Source of the DNA: Azospirillum sp. TSH58
GTDB lineage: Bacteria; Pseudomonadota; Alphaproteobacteria; Azospirillales; Azospirillaceae
DNA: 64,000 nucleotides
NCBI RefSeq assembly: GCF_003119115.1
Contig: NZ_CP022364.1
Span: 2,184,001 to 2,248,000, forward strand
Direction of reading: 5' to 3'
Shown here one piece after another: positions 8,198 to 17,436 of this stretch; the stretch's first letter is position 1; each line of letters starts with the position of its first letter. Under the pieces are notes generated by a model. It made no database searches. It was not told the DNA's origin and saw nothing but the letters and a program-made list of their open reading frames with translations. A program made the translations under genes and the position numbers.

Positions 8198-8893
8198 ATG
8201 AACGCAAGGAACGCGGTGGTGCTGGTCAGCGGCGGGCTGGACTCCACGACGGTGCTGGCCATCGCCCGGGAGCAGGGCTACCGGCTGAACGCGCTCAGCT
8301 TCCGCTACGGGCAGCGCCACGCGGTGGAGCTGGAGGCGGCCAAGCGCGTCGCCGCGGCCATGGCGGTGGACCGCCACGTCATCGCCGACATCGACCTGCG
8401 GGCCTTCGGCGGCTCGGCCCTGACCGACGCCATCGCCGTGCCCAAGCACGCCAGCGCGGCGGATCTGGGGACGGGCATCCCGGTGACCTACGTCCCGGCG
8501 CGCAACACGGTGTTCCTGTCCTTCGCGCTGGCCTGGGCGGAGACTCTGGAGGCGTCGGACATCTTCATCGGCGTGAACGCGCTGGACTATTCCGGCTATC
8601 CGGACTGCCGGCCCGAGTACATCGCCGCCTTCGAGACCATGGCGAACCTCGCCACCAAGGCGGGGGTGGAGGGCACCAGCCGGTTCAAGATCCACGCCCC
8701 GCTGATGACGCTCGACAAGGCGGGCATCATCCGCCGCGGGCTGGAGCTGGGGGTGGACTACAGCCTGACCCACTCCTGCTACGACCCGGCGCCGGACGGC
8801 ACGGCCTGCGGGTCCTGCGACAGCTGCCTGCTGCGGTTGAAGGGCTTCCAGGAGGCCGGGCTGGCCGACCCGGTGGCCTACGGGCCGCGGTGA
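8198..8893 (+). CDS. queC: 7-cyano-7-deazaguanine synthase QueC
   Basis: QueC converts 7-carboxy-7-deazaguanine to preQ0 with ATP and ammonia in queuosine biosynthesis. The 231-residue product has the PP-loop SGGLDSTT (residues 11-18), [15 protein letters not shown] and the C-terminal zinc cysteines (CYDP...CGSCDSC). The ATG at 8198 is chosen because the conserved sequence begins there and AAAGGGCGGGG precedes it. Upstream ATGs at 8159 and 8180 are possible. It stands alone on the plus strand between minus-strand genes. GluQRS, which further modifies queuosine tRNA-Asp, is at 41797. Confidence 0.95.
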   Translation: MNARNAVVLVSGGLDSTTVLAIAREQGYRLNALSFRYGQRHAVELEAAKRVAAAMAVDRHVIADIDLRAFGGSALTDAIAVPKHASAADLGTGIPVTYVPARNTVFLSFALAWAETLEASDIFIGVNALDYSGYPDCRPEYIAAFETMANLATKAGVEGTSRFKIHAPLMTLDKAGIIRRGLELGVDYSLTHSCYDPAPDGTACGSCDSCLLRLKGFQEAGLADPVAYGPR

Positions 8894-8913
8894 GGGGGGC
8901 GGATTCTCGGCGG

Positions 8914-9069
8914 CGACAGGGTCTTCGCGGATTTCGCGGATTCCGACGCGGATTTCACGGATTTTCTTTTATCCGTCCCCAGTGCAGGCCTTTCCGGTTG
9001 GCACGCGCGGAGCACGCTCAAAAAGAAATCCGTGTCATCCGTGCCCAAATCCGTGAAGACCCTGTTGTC
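8914..9069. repeat. Long imperfect inverted repeat between queC and livH
   Basis: Left arm about 8914-8965 (GACAGGGTCTTCGCGGATTT...CACGGATTT) and right arm about 9025-9069, whose complement reads GACAACAGGGTCTTCACGGATTT. The arms are themselves built of repeated CGGATTT/CACGGAT words. It fills the space between two convergent genes and could act as a bidirectional terminator or be a dispersed palindromic element. Confidence 0.75.
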
Positions 9070-9087
9070 TCCCAGGAATCCCGAACG

Positions 9088-10002
9088 TCAGTGCGCCGGG
9101 AACAGCCCCTTGGGCTTGATCGCCAGGACCACCGCCATCAGCACGTAGATCGCCATGGAGGCCAGCGCGGCCCCCGCGGCGCTGGCGTTGGCGGCGTCCA
9201 TCACCAGACGGAAGGCGGCGGGCAGCAGGGCGCGGCCCAGCGTGTCCACCATGCCGACCAGCAGCGCGCCGGCCAGCGCCCCGCGGATCGAGCCGATGCC
9301 GCCGATCACGATGACCACGAAGGTCAGGATCAGGATCTGCTCGCCCATGCCGACCTGAACGGCCAGCACCGGCCCGGCCATGGCCCCGGCCAGACCGGCC
9401 AGACCGCAGCCCAGCGCGAAGACCAGCCCGAACAGCAGCCGGACGTCCACCCCCAGCGCCATCACCATCTCGCGGTTGGTGGCCCCGGCGCGGATCAGCA
9501 TGCCGACCCGCGTGCGGGCGATCAGCAGCCACAGGAACACCGCCACGGCGATGCCCACGGCGAGGATCGCCAGCCGGAAGGCCGGGTATTTCAGCCCGAA
9601 CAGGTCCACCGTCCCGGCCAGCGCCGCCGGCGGGTTCAGGAAGATGGGGACCGGGCCGAAGATGATCTTCACCAGCTCGTTGAAGAACAGGATCAGCCCG
9701 AAGGTCGCCAGCACCTGATCGAGATGGTCGCGGCGGTAGAGCGTGCGCAGCGCCACCGCCTCCACGACCAGCCCGAGCAGCGCCGTCAGCAGAACCGCCG
9801 CCGCCAGCGCCAGCGGGAAGCTGTCCAGCACCGGCACCAGCGCCGCCGTCAGGTAGGCGCCGACCATGTAGAAGGTGCCGTGGGCGAGGTTGATGAGGTC
9901 CATGATGCCGAAGACGAGCGTCAGCCCGGCGGCCATCAGGAACAGCATCACGCCGAGCTGAAGCCCGTTCAGCCCCTGTTCGACGAGGAGGAGCGCGTCC
10001 AT
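9088..10002 (-). CDS. livH: Branched-chain amino acid ABC transporter permease LivH
   Basis: A 304-residue inner-membrane permease with about eight hydrophobic segments. MDLINLAHGTFYMVGAY near the N-terminus and GGIGSIRGALAGALLVG near the C-terminus are the LivH signatures. It is 22 bases downstream of livK on the same strand. It should pair with LivM at 3839-4858 and the ATPases LivG and LivF, although those lie on the far side of queC and two signalling genes. Confidence 0.9.
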   Translation of the reverse strand: MDALLLVEQGLNGLQLGVMLFLMAAGLTLVFGIMDLINLAHGTFYMVGAYLTAALVPVLDSFPLALAAAVLLTALLGLVVEAVALRTLYRRDHLDQVLATFGLILFFNELVKIIFGPVPIFLNPPAALAGTVDLFGLKYPAFRLAILAVGIAVAVFLWLLIARTRVGMLIRAGATNREMVMALGVDVRLLFGLVFALGCGLAGLAGAMAGPVLAVQVGMGEQILILTFVVIVIGGIGSIRGALAGALLVGMVDTLGRALLPAAFRLVMDAANASAAGAALASMAIYVLMAVVLAIKPKGLFPAH

Positions 10003-10024
10003 TCTCCGGCGTCCTGGCTCCGCC

Positions 10025-11191
10025 TCACTTCATCGGGCAGTCTTTGACGTAGGCGTCGGCGTGGTTGGTGAAGACCGTGGCGACCGTCTTGTTGGTCACC
10101 GCACCGTCCGCACCCTTCACCACCTCGCGCAGGTAGATGTTGTGGATCGGGTAGTGGTTGGTGTTGAAGGCCACCTCGCCGCGCAGGCTCTGCAGCTTGG
10201 CCGAGGCCAGCGCGGCGCGCAGCTTGTCCTTGTCCTTCAGGTTGCCGCCGACCGCCTTCACCGCCGTGTCGATCAGCAGCGCCGTGTCGTAGCCCTGGGC
10301 GGCGTACATGGACGGGATGCGCCCGTACTTGGCCTTGAAGTCGGCGACGAACTTCTTGTTGGCGGCGTTGTCGAGGTCGGGGCTCCACTGCGCGGAGTTC
10401 TTGACGCCGAGCGCGGACTCGCCGACCGCCGACAGGATGTCCTGGTCGAAGGAGAAGCCGGGGCCGAACAGCGGCACCGCGCCCTTCAGCCCGGCCTGCT
10501 CATACTGCTTGATGAAGTTGATGCCCATGCCGCCCGGGTAGAAGACGTAGACGGCGTCCGGCGCCGCGGCCTTGAGCTGCGCCAGCTCCGCCGCGTAGTC
10601 GAGCTGCCCGACCTGGGTGTAGACCTCGCCCGCGACCTCGCCCTTGTAGTAGCGCTTGAAGCCGGCCAGACCGTCCTTGCCCGCCGGGTAGTTGGGGGCC
10701 ATCAGATAGACCTTCTTGAAGCCCTCGTCCTGGACATGCTTGCCCACGGCCTCGTGGATCTGGTCGTTCTGGTAGGCGGCGTTGAAGAAGTACGGGTTGC
10801 ACTGCGCGCCCGCCAGCTGCGACGGGCCGGCGTTCGGGCTGATGAAGAAGGTCTGCCCGCCGGCCAGCGTCGGCAGCATGGCCAGCGCGAGGTTCGACCA
10901 GACCACGCCGGTCACCACCTGCACGCGGTCGCGCTCGACCATGCGGTTGGCGAGGCCGACGGCGACGTCGGGCTTCTGCTGGTCGTCCGCCTCGATGACC
11001 TGGGTGTCCTGCCCGCCCAGCTTGCCGCCCGCATGCTCCACCGCCAGCGCGAAGCCGTCGCGGATGTCGATGCCCAGCCCCGCGCCGGGGCCGGACAGGG
11101 TGGTGATCATGCCGATCTTCAGCGTGTCCGCCGCCGCCGGGGTGGCGAGCAGGGCCAGCGCGGAGGCCAGCGTAAGCAGGTTGCGGGTCAT
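10025..11191 (-). CDS. livK: Branched-chain amino acid ABC transporter binding protein
   Basis: A 388-residue periplasmic type I binding protein. The signal peptide MTRNLLTLASALALLATPAAA is followed by DTLKIGMITTLSGPGAGLG, the usual opening of LivJ/LivK-like receptors. Ligand specificity cannot be read; the family includes receptors for branched-chain amino acids, amides and aromatic compounds. It lies between the EpmC-like gene (51 bases upstream) and livH (22 bases downstream). Confidence 0.88.
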   Translation of the reverse strand: MTRNLLTLASALALLATPAAADTLKIGMITTLSGPGAGLGIDIRDGFALAVEHAGGKLGGQDTQVIEADDQQKPDVAVGLANRMVERDRVQVVTGVVWSNLALAMLPTLAGGQTFFISPNAGPSQLAGAQCNPYFFNAAYQNDQIHEAVGKHVQDEGFKKVYLMAPNYPAGKDGLAGFKRYYKGEVAGEVYTQVGQLDYAAELAQLKAAAPDAVYVFYPGGMGINFIKQYEQAGLKGAVPLFGPGFSFDQDILSAVGESALGVKNSAQWSPDLDNAANKKFVADFKAKYGRIPSMYAAQGYDTALLIDTAVKAVGGNLKDKDKLRAALASAKLQSLRGEVAFNTNHYPIHNIYLREVVKGADGAVTNKTVATVFTNHADAYVKDCPMK

Positions 11192-11242
11192 GACGGTCCA
11201 GCCTCCAGGGGTGTTATGATTGATTTATGGGCAGTGCGAATG

Positions 11243-11881
11243 TCAGGCCGCCTGCATCCGTCCATCCGCCCAGGCGCGCGCCGTGGACGGGCGGCCCTCG
11301 GCGTCGATCAGGCCGCGGGTGAAGAGTTCCTCGACATGGCGGATGAAGAAGGCGGCGGTGCTCTCCCGCTCCCAGCGCTCCATCCAGTTCTGCTCCAGGA
11401 AGGCGAGGATCGCCGGCTGGCCCAGCTCGGCCTCCCACAGCACGCCCAGCAGGGAGGTCTGCTGCTCCTCGTGCATGCACTCCTCGAAGGTCAGCTTCTG
11501 CTGGCTGCGCGCCTCCTTGCGCAGGGTCGTCTCCGGCCCCGGCCCCAGGCCGAAGTCGTAGAGCGCGCGGCGCTCGGGCGCCGCGACCAGCCAGTGGGCG
11601 ACCTCATGCACGATGACCGTGGATTCCACGTCGGTGCGGATGACCTCCCCGTCCCACATGAAGGAGGCGTTCGGCGGCTCGTCCAGCGTGCCGATGCCGT
11701 GGGCGTGGGCCAGCCGCACCGCCTCGGCGCGCTGCTCCGGCGTGTCGACGCCGCCGGGCACCGGCCATGTCGCGGCGATGCGCCGGAAGGCGGCGAGGGG
11801 CAGGGGCTTGCCGGCCAGCAGGCGCTCGAAGGTCGCCAGGGCCTCCGGCATCGTCTCGGCCGGGATCGGAGTCAGGATCAT
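11243..11881 (-). CDS. EpmC-like (elongation factor P hydroxylase) family protein
   Basis: A 212-residue cytoplasmic protein. The core VHEVAHWLVAAPERRALYDFG (His92, Glu93, His96) matches, from memory, the HExxHW...RRxLxDFG segment of E. coli EpmC (YfcM), the iron enzyme that hydroxylates the modified lysine of EF-P. Length fits that family (about 180-210). A generic HExxH metalloprotein is the alternative. EpmA, EpmB and EF-P are not in the window. It precedes livK on the same strand, which may be accidental. Its own 3' end leaves only 51 bases before livK. Confidence 0.6.
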   Translation of the reverse strand: MILTPIPAETMPEALATFERLLAGKPLPLAAFRRIAATWPVPGGVDTPEQRAEAVRLAHAHGIGTLDEPPNASFMWDGEVIRTDVESTVIVHEVAHWLVAAPERRALYDFGLGPGPETTLRKEARSQQKLTFEECMHEEQQTSLLGVLWEAELGQPAILAFLEQNWMERWERESTAAFFIRHVEELFTRGLIDAEGRPSTARAWADGRMQAA

Positions 11882-11947
11882 GATGGGAAAGGCAGTCCGG
11901 GGTGCGCAATGGCCCCTATTTGCCCAACAGGGCCGGCGCGGCGCAAG

Positions 11948-11988
11948 AAAAACCCCTCCTCCATCGCAATCGGATGGAGGAGGGGTGA
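11948..11988 (-). terminator. Rho-independent terminator after the chemoreceptor gene
   Basis: On the minus strand a 14-bp stem (ACCCCTCCTCCATC paired with its complement, 6-8 base loop) is followed by TTTTTCTTG. It lies just past the stop codon at 12000. Confidence 0.88.
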
Positions 11989-11999
11989 AGAAAAGGCCG

Positions 12000-14009
12000 T
12001 CAGGCCGCCCGCATGTCGGTCAGGAAGCGGGAGACGAAGCCGCGCAGCCCCTCCGCCTCGCCGCTCAGCCCGTCGGCGGCGTCCAGCACCTGGCGGGAGG
12101 CGTCGCCGGTGGCTTCCGCCGCCTGGGTCACCCCGGCGATGTTGCCGGACACCTCCTGCGTGCCGCGGGCGGCCTGCTGGACGTTGCGGCTGATCTCCTG
12201 GGTGGCCGCACCCTGCTCCTCGACCGCCGCGGCGATGGTGGTGGAGATGTGGCTGATCTCGCCGATCACGCGGCCGATCTCGGCGATGGCACCGGCCGCC
12301 TCGCGGCTGACCTGCTGGATGCCGGCGATCTGGCCGGAGATGTCCTCGGTCGCCTTGGCGGTCTGGTTGGCGAGGCTCTTGACCTCGCTCGCCACGACGG
12401 CGAAGCCCTTGCCGGCCTCGCCCGCACGCGCCGCCTCGATGGTGGCGTTCAGCGCCAGCAGGTTGGTCTGGCTGGCGATGTCGTTGATGAGCTGCACCAC
12501 CTCGCCGATGCGCTGGGCGGCATCGACCAGACCGCGCACGGTGGCGTCGGTCCGCTCGGCGGTGCTGACCGCCTGCCCGGCGATGCTGTTGCTCTGGGCG
12601 ACCTGCCGGCTGATCTCCTGGATCGAGCTGGACAGCTCCTCCGCGGCGGCGGCGACGGTCTCCACGTTGGCGGTCGCCTGTGTGGAGGCGGCGGCGACGG
12701 CGCTGGCCTGCCGGGTGGTCTGCTCGGCGGTGGCCGACATGCCCTGGGCCGTGCTGTTGAGCTGGGTGGCGGCGGAGGAGACGCGGGACAGCACCTCCAT
12801 CACCATGCGGTCGAACTCGCGGGTCAGGGAGTCGATGCGCTCCGACCGCTCGCGGCGGGTCTCATGCTCGGCGGCCTGTTCCGCGGCCATGCGGTCGGCC
12901 TCGATCAGGCTGTGCTTGAAGACCTCCACGGCCTTGGCCATGCCGCCGATCTCGTCGCCGCGGTCCAGGCCCGGCACGTCCACCCGGCGGTCGCCGCCGG
13001 CCAGACGGGTCATGGTGTCGGTCATCGAGACGATGGGCCGCGACAGGCCGCGCCCGATCAGCAGGGCGGAGAGCAGCCCGAGCAGGACGGCGACCACGGC
13101 GGCGGCGGTGGTCATCGTCCGGGCGCGGTCGATGTTCTCCGTGGCGGTGGCGCCGAGCGCCGCCTGCTGGCGGGCGCTGGCGTCGCGCAGCTGCTCAACC
13201 CGCGCGTTGACGGTCGGGCCGAGCGTCTCCAGCACCTGCGAGACCAGCTCGTCCCGCTTGGTGGTGGCGACGACCGCCTTCTCGAACTGGGTGGCGAAGA
13301 CGCGCTGGTAGGCCAGGAAGGACGAGGCGCCGCGGCGGCGCTCCAGCTCGGTCAGCTTGGCGAGCATCGCGTTGCCGCGCTCGCGGGCGTTCTGCAGCTC
13401 CTTGCGGAAGCTGTCGGCGCTCTCCGCCGAGCCGTCGGTCAGGAAGCGGTTGACGTTGTTGCGGGCGGCCAGGAAATGGCGGGCCGCCATGCCCGCCTGA
13501 TAGGCGGCTTCGGTGTCGCCGTCCGCGTAGGCGCTGTCCATGACGCCGCTCAGCGCCTTCTCCATCTTGACCCCGAGGTCCAGAAGCTCCGCCGCCGCCT
13601 CGTTGCGGGTCGCCTGGAACTCCATGATGCGGGTGAAGGCCTCGCGGTACTGGCCCAGCTCGTTGTCCATCTGCGTCACCGTGCGGTTCAGCGTCGGCTC
13701 GGTGAACAGGGTCTTGGCCTCGTCGATCCGCCCGTCGAGGTCGGCGGCCAGCGAGTCCACCGTGTGGGCGGCCTCCTCGCTGCCGGTCAGCAGGAAGGTC
13801 TTGGCCTGGAGCTGGACCTCCAGCATCGTCGCCTGGATGCGCCCGACCTCGGTGGTCTGGCGGGCCAGCGTCTGATAGGTCGCGAAGCCGTTCTTCGCGT
13901 CCATCAGGGCGTACACCCCGATGCCGCCGATGGCGACCAGGAAGAGGAGAACCCCGGCGTTCGCCGCCGTGATCTTGGTGCCGACCCGCAGATGGTTGAA
14001 CAGGCTCAT
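12000..14009 (-). CDS. Methyl-accepting chemotaxis protein, large periplasmic domain
   Basis: A 669-residue chemoreceptor. Membrane segment 1 is about residues 13-36, and a periplasmic all-helical region of about 260 residues follows (size fits a helical bimodular sensor, inference). Membrane segment 2 is about 299-319, then HAMP, then the cytoplasmic signalling hairpin with [20 protein letters not shown] at its tip. It would bind a small ligand and signal through CheW/CheA to the flagella. The start is ATG at 14009, in front of the first membrane segment; the frame stays open far upstream but only as antisense of the glycosyltransferase. No C-terminal CheR/CheB pentapeptide is seen. Single-gene transcript ended by the hairpin at 11948-11988. 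Confidence 0.93.
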   Translation of the reverse strand: MSLFNHLRVGTKITAANAGVLLFLVAIGGIGVYALMDAKNGFATYQTLARQTTEVGRIQATMLEVQLQAKTFLLTGSEEAAHTVDSLAADLDGRIDEAKTLFTEPTLNRTVTQMDNELGQYREAFTRIMEFQATRNEAAAELLDLGVKMEKALSGVMDSAYADGDTEAAYQAGMAARHFLAARNNVNRFLTDGSAESADSFRKELQNARERGNAMLAKLTELERRRGASSFLAYQRVFATQFEKAVVATTKRDELVSQVLETLGPTVNARVEQLRDASARQQAALGATATENIDRARTMTTAAAVVAVLLGLLSALLIGRGLSRPIVSMTDTMTRLAGGDRRVDVPGLDRGDEIGGMAKAVEVFKHSLIEADRMAAEQAAEHETRRERSERIDSLTREFDRMVMEVLSRVSSAATQLNSTAQGMSATAEQTTRQASAVAAASTQATANVETVAAAAEELSSSIQEISRQVAQSNSIAGQAVSTAERTDATVRGLVDAAQRIGEVVQLINDIASQTNLLALNATIEAARAGEAGKGFAVVASEVKSLANQTAKATEDISGQIAGIQQVSREAAGAIAEIGRVIGEISHISTTIAAAVEEQGAATQEISRNVQQAARGTQEVSGNIAGVTQAAEATGDASRQVLDAADGLSGEAEGLRGFVSRFLTDMRAA

Positions 14010-14411
14010 GGTCGGGAAAACTCCGGATGAGGCTGAATGGTTTAGATACAAAACATGGCAGTGTCCGCTTACCAATTCATTAAGTGTGCCAACTGGTTTC
14101 CAGCTCTCGAAAACGGTCGCGCGCGGCGGTCCGCGCACCCTTGGGGATGTCCTTATCCTTCCGGGTTCTGGCGGTTTCGCGGGGGCTTGGAATATTTGTC
14201 CTGCCCGCGGCGTTAGCCCACAGCGACGGGCCGTTCCGGCACCGGCTCCAGCGGCGTGCTGGTCACGGCTTAGGCCGTGGATGGTCACAATAGAGGCGTT
14301 TTGCTCATCCGCATGTATCGTGCTATATGCCAAAGGGCGAAGCGCCCCGCCGGGGACGCCTGCCTGGACCCCTCCGACCCGGCTCGTGATGATCTTACCC
14401 AACGGCCGGCC
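14010..14411. other. Divergent intergenic region, no gene seen
   Basis: About 400 bases between the chemoreceptor gene (minus) and the glycosyltransferase (plus). It presumably holds both promoters. I see no convincing open frame, RNA gene or strong palindrome. Confidence 0.5.
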
Positions 14412-15563
14412 ATGTCCCTGACCGACGCGCCCACTCTGGCGGCTTCCGCCAGCACCGCCCCCACCGCCGCCCCCACCACCGCCCCCAGGCCGAGCGACGC
14501 CGCTTCCGCCCCGAAGCCGTCGCGTTCCGCCCGCACGAAGCGGGGGCGCCTGTCGGTGGTGATCCCCTTCTACAACGAAGGCCCCAACATCGCGGCGCTG
14601 TTCGAGCGGCTGGTGCCGGTGCTCGACCGGCTGGACGCCGAGTGGGAGGTGGTCTGCGTCAACGACGGCAGCCGCGACGACACGCTCGACCGCCTGCTGG
14701 ACGTCCATGACGCCGACCCGCGGGTCAAGGTGGTCGACCTGTCGCGCAACTTCGGCAAGGAACTGGCCCTGTCGGCGGGGTTGCGCCACACCACCGGCGA
14801 CGCCGTGGTGCCGATGGACGCCGACCTGCAGCACCCGCCGGAACTGCTGCCGCAGTTCCTCGCCAAATGGCGCGAGGGCTACGACGTGGTCGTCGCCGTG
14901 CGCCACGCGCGGGTGGGGCAGAGCCTGAAGCACCGGATGTTCGCCCGCGCCTTCTACTGGATCTTCGACAACCTGTCGGAGGTCAAGCTGCCGCGCGAGG
15001 TCGGCGACTTCCGGCTGATGGACCGCCGGGTGGTCGACGTCATCAACCGCATGCCGGAACGCACGCGCTTCATGAAGGGCATCTTCGCCTGGGTCGGCTT
15101 CCGTCAGGCCAGCATCCCCTACGAGCAGGGGGAGCGCGCGGGTGGCGAGACCAAGTGGGGCTTCCTGAAGCTGCTCAGCCTGTCCTTCGACGGCTTGACC
15201 GCCTTCTCCACCTTCCCGCTGCGGGTGTGGAGCCTGGTGGGCATGGCGATCTCCGGCTTCGCCTTCGTCTACATCCTGCTGCGCCTGCTGCGCACCCTGA
15301 TCTACGGCATCGACGTGCCCGGCTATGAATCGCTGCTGGCCGCGGTGCTGTTCATGGGCGGCATCCAGCTCGTCACGCTGGGGGTCATCGGCGACTATCT
15401 GGGCCGCGTGTTCAACGAGGTGAAGGGGCGCCCCCTCTACATCGTCCGTTCCGCGCACGGCTTCGAGGACGAGGCCGCCGCTCCGGCATCCAATTTGGCG
15501 GCCAATCCGGGGGCCAATGCAGGCGCTTGGCGCCGGCCCGGAAGCGAGGACCGCCCTTCATGA
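14412..15563 (+). CDS. Family 2 glycosyltransferase, polyprenyl-phosphate type
   Basis: A 383-residue membrane glycosyltransferase of the DPM1/GtrB/ArnC type, which moves a sugar from a nucleotide donor to a polyprenyl phosphate. After an Ala/Thr/Pro-rich start come [12 protein letters not shown], the nucleotide-binding VNDGSRDDT, and the DADLQHPPE metal motif. Two C-terminal membrane segments (about 270-295 and 310-335) follow. The ATG at 14412 is preferred; the frame is open from 14277. Its stop codon overlaps the next start as ATGA, so the two glycosyltransferases are translationally coupled and probably act in sequence. Confidence 0.9.
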   Translation: MSLTDAPTLAASASTAPTAAPTTAPRPSDAASAPKPSRSARTKRGRLSVVIPFYNEGPNIAALFERLVPVLDRLDAEWEVVCVNDGSRDDTLDRLLDVHDADPRVKVVDLSRNFGKELALSAGLRHTTGDAVVPMDADLQHPPELLPQFLAKWREGYDVVVAVRHARVGQSLKHRMFARAFYWIFDNLSEVKLPREVGDFRLMDRRVVDVINRMPERTRFMKGIFAWVGFRQASIPYEQGERAGGETKWGFLKLLSLSFDGLTAFSTFPLRVWSLVGMAISGFAFVYILLRLLRTLIYGIDVPGYESLLAAVLFMGGIQLVTLGVIGDYLGRVFNEVKGRPLYIVRSAHGFEDEAAAPASNLAANPGANAGAWRRPGSEDRPS

Positions 15564-17251
15564 GCCTGATGCCGCCGCTCGGCCTGAATCCCCTCGGGGC
15601 GACGCCCCCGGCGGGCGCTCTGTCCCAGCGCCGCGCCGGCGCCCTGTGGGACGACATGGCGCGCGCGCTTCTGCTGTGCCTGATCATCCTCGCCGGGCTG
15701 ACCTTCCGGAATTACGGGATCAGCACCGACGAGGAGGTGCAGCACATCTACGGCAAGAAGCTGCTGTCCTTCTACCTGTCCGGCTTCACCGACCGGTCGG
15801 CCTTCCATTTCAAGGACCTGTACCTCTATGGCGGGCTGTTCGATCTGGTGACCGCCCTGGTGGTCCCGATCTCCCCGTTCGAGGAGTACGAGACGCGCCA
15901 CCTGCTCTGCGCGCTGGTCGGGGTGCTGGGCATCGCCGGCTGCTGGCGCTACGCCCGGCTGCTGGCCGGGCCGCGGGCGGGCTTCCTGGCGGCGGCGCTG
16001 CTGGCGCTGTCCGGCGTCTATTACGGCGCCATGTTCAACAACACCAAGGACGTGCCCTTCGCCGCGGGCATGGTGTGGACGCTCTATTTCGCCACCCGCA
16101 TCATCGGCCAGATGCCGGCCCCGCGCCGCAGCGCGGTGCTGAAGTTCGGGCTGGCGCTGGGCCTGACCCTGTCGATCCGGGTGGGCGGGGTGCTGGCCGG
16201 CTTCTACCTCGCGGTGGCGCTGGCGCTCTATGTGGTGCTGGTGGCGTGGCAGGGCGGGCTGCGGCCGGCGCTGGGCGTCGTCCGGCGCGCCGTGCCGCCC
16301 CTGCTGCCGGCCATTCCGCTGGCCTACGCGGTGATGGCGCTGTTCTGGCCCTGGGCTGTGCAGAAGCCGCTGAACCCGCTGGAGGCGCTGCGCGTCGTCT
16401 CGCACTTCCCCATCGACATCCAGACGCTGTTCATGGGGCAGATGGTCAGCTCCGCCGCCCCGCCGGCGCTCTATCTGCCGGTCTATCTGGGGGTGAAGCT
16501 GCCGGAGGCGGTGCTGCTGGGCACCCTGGCCGCGGTGGTGCTGGCCGTCCTGTGGGCGGCGCGCGGCGGCTGGCGGAGCGTGGACGGCGCCTTCGGGGCG
16601 GTGCGCTGGGTGCCGCTGGCGCTGGCGGCCTTCCTGCCGGTGATCCTGTTCATGCTGATGCGCCCGTCCGTCTACAACGGCATCCGCCATTTCCTGTTCG
16701 TGGCGCCGCCGATGACGGTGCTGGCCGGCATCGCCTTCGACCGGCTGTGGAGCGGGGCCGAGGCGCTGGGCCGGCGTACGGGGCAGGCGTACGGGGCCGC
16801 CGCCATCGCGGTGGCCGTGCTGTACGCGTGGCAGCTCGGCGCCATGCACCCGAACCAGTACGTCTACTACAACCAGTTCACCGGCGGTCTGAAGGGGGCC
16901 GAGAGCCGGTTCGAGCTGGATTACTGGGGCAACTCCCAGCACGAAGCGCTGGCCGAGCTGGTCGCGCTGGTCGAGCGCGAGAACGGCGGCAAGGCGCCGT
17001 CGCGTCAGTACACCCTGTCGGTCTGCGGCAACACGCTGGCCGTACGCTTCGAGCTGCCGCCCTGGCTGAAGCTGGTCAACGGCACCGGGCTGGACTGGCG
17101 CAAGGCGGATTTCTTCATGGCCTTCACCCAGGTGAAGCAGTGCCCCAGCCTGCTGGGCGGCCAGCCGATCATCGAGATCGCCGCCGACGACGTGCCCCTG
17201 ACCATCGTGAAGGACCGCCGCCCGCCTCAGGCGGAGATACCCACCGAGTGA
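15560..17251 (+). CDS. Integral membrane glycosyltransferase, GT39/ArnT-like
   Basis: A 563-residue inner-membrane protein with about ten hydrophobic segments. The first periplasmic loop carries RNYGISTDEEVQHIYGKK, with the acidic pair expected in polyprenyl-phosphate sugar transferases (GT-C fold). It would transfer a sugar from the lipid carrier, likely made by the preceding GT2 protein, to a lipid, glycan or protein; the acceptor is unknown. The ATG at 15560 overlaps the upstream stop. The stop codon lies inside a 15-bp tandem repeat (17245-17293). Confidence 0.78.
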   Translation: MSLMPPLGLNPLGATPPAGALSQRRAGALWDDMARALLLCLIILAGLTFRNYGISTDEEVQHIYGKKLLSFYLSGFTDRSAFHFKDLYLYGGLFDLVTALVVPISPFEEYETRHLLCALVGVLGIAGCWRYARLLAGPRAGFLAAALLALSGVYYGAMFNNTKDVPFAAGMVWTLYFATRIIGQMPAPRRSAVLKFGLALGLTLSIRVGGVLAGFYLAVALALYVVLVAWQGGLRPALGVVRRAVPPLLPAIPLAYAVMALFWPWAVQKPLNPLEALRVVSHFPIDIQTLFMGQMVSSAAPPALYLPVYLGVKLPEAVLLGTLAAVVLAVLWAARGGWRSVDGAFGAVRWVPLALAAFLPVILFMLMRPSVYNGIRHFLFVAPPMTVLAGIAFDRLWSGAEALGRRTGQAYGAAAIAVAVLYAWQLGAMHPNQYVYYNQFTGGLKGAESRFELDYWGNSQHEALAELVALVERENGGKAPSRQYTLSVCGNTLAVRFELPPWLKLVNGTGLDWRKADFFMAFTQVKQCPSLLGGQPIIEIAADDVPLTIVKDRRPPQAEIPTE

Positions 17252-17293
17252 AATTCGGCCGAGTAGAATTCGACCGAGCAGAATTCGACCGAG
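17245..17293. repeat. 15-bp tandem repeat at the 3' end of the glycosyltransferase gene
   Basis: Three units of CGAGyrGAATTCGrC-type sequence with a fourth CGAG. Read in the gene's frame, successive units carry TGA, TAG and CAG at the same position before a final TGA, so the repeat alternates stop and sense codons. Confidence 0.85.
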
Positions 17294-17436
17294 TGAGCCA
17301 CCTCTCACCGGTCTAACCCGGCCGGGGCCGGCTGCTCCGTTGGCGTGATGTCCGTCCGCGGCCGTACCCGCGGGCGGGACCGCTTCCCACTCTTCCCTCA
17401 GCGCGTCCATTCCGCGCGCGATGACGGAGGCTGGGG

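Noticed and set aside
10061..12193. A 710-codon plus-strand frame over livK and the EpmC-like gene
   Set aside because: Antisense to two genes with strong motifs; no recognisable domain.
14010..15458. Upstream extension of the chemoreceptor frame to 1152 codons
   Set aside because: The extra part is antisense to the glycosyltransferase gene; the receptor starts normally at 14009 in front of its first membrane segment.
15437..17410. A 657-codon minus-strand frame over the GT39-like gene
   Set aside because: Shadow composition, no ribosome binding site, and the plus strand has clear membrane-protein features.
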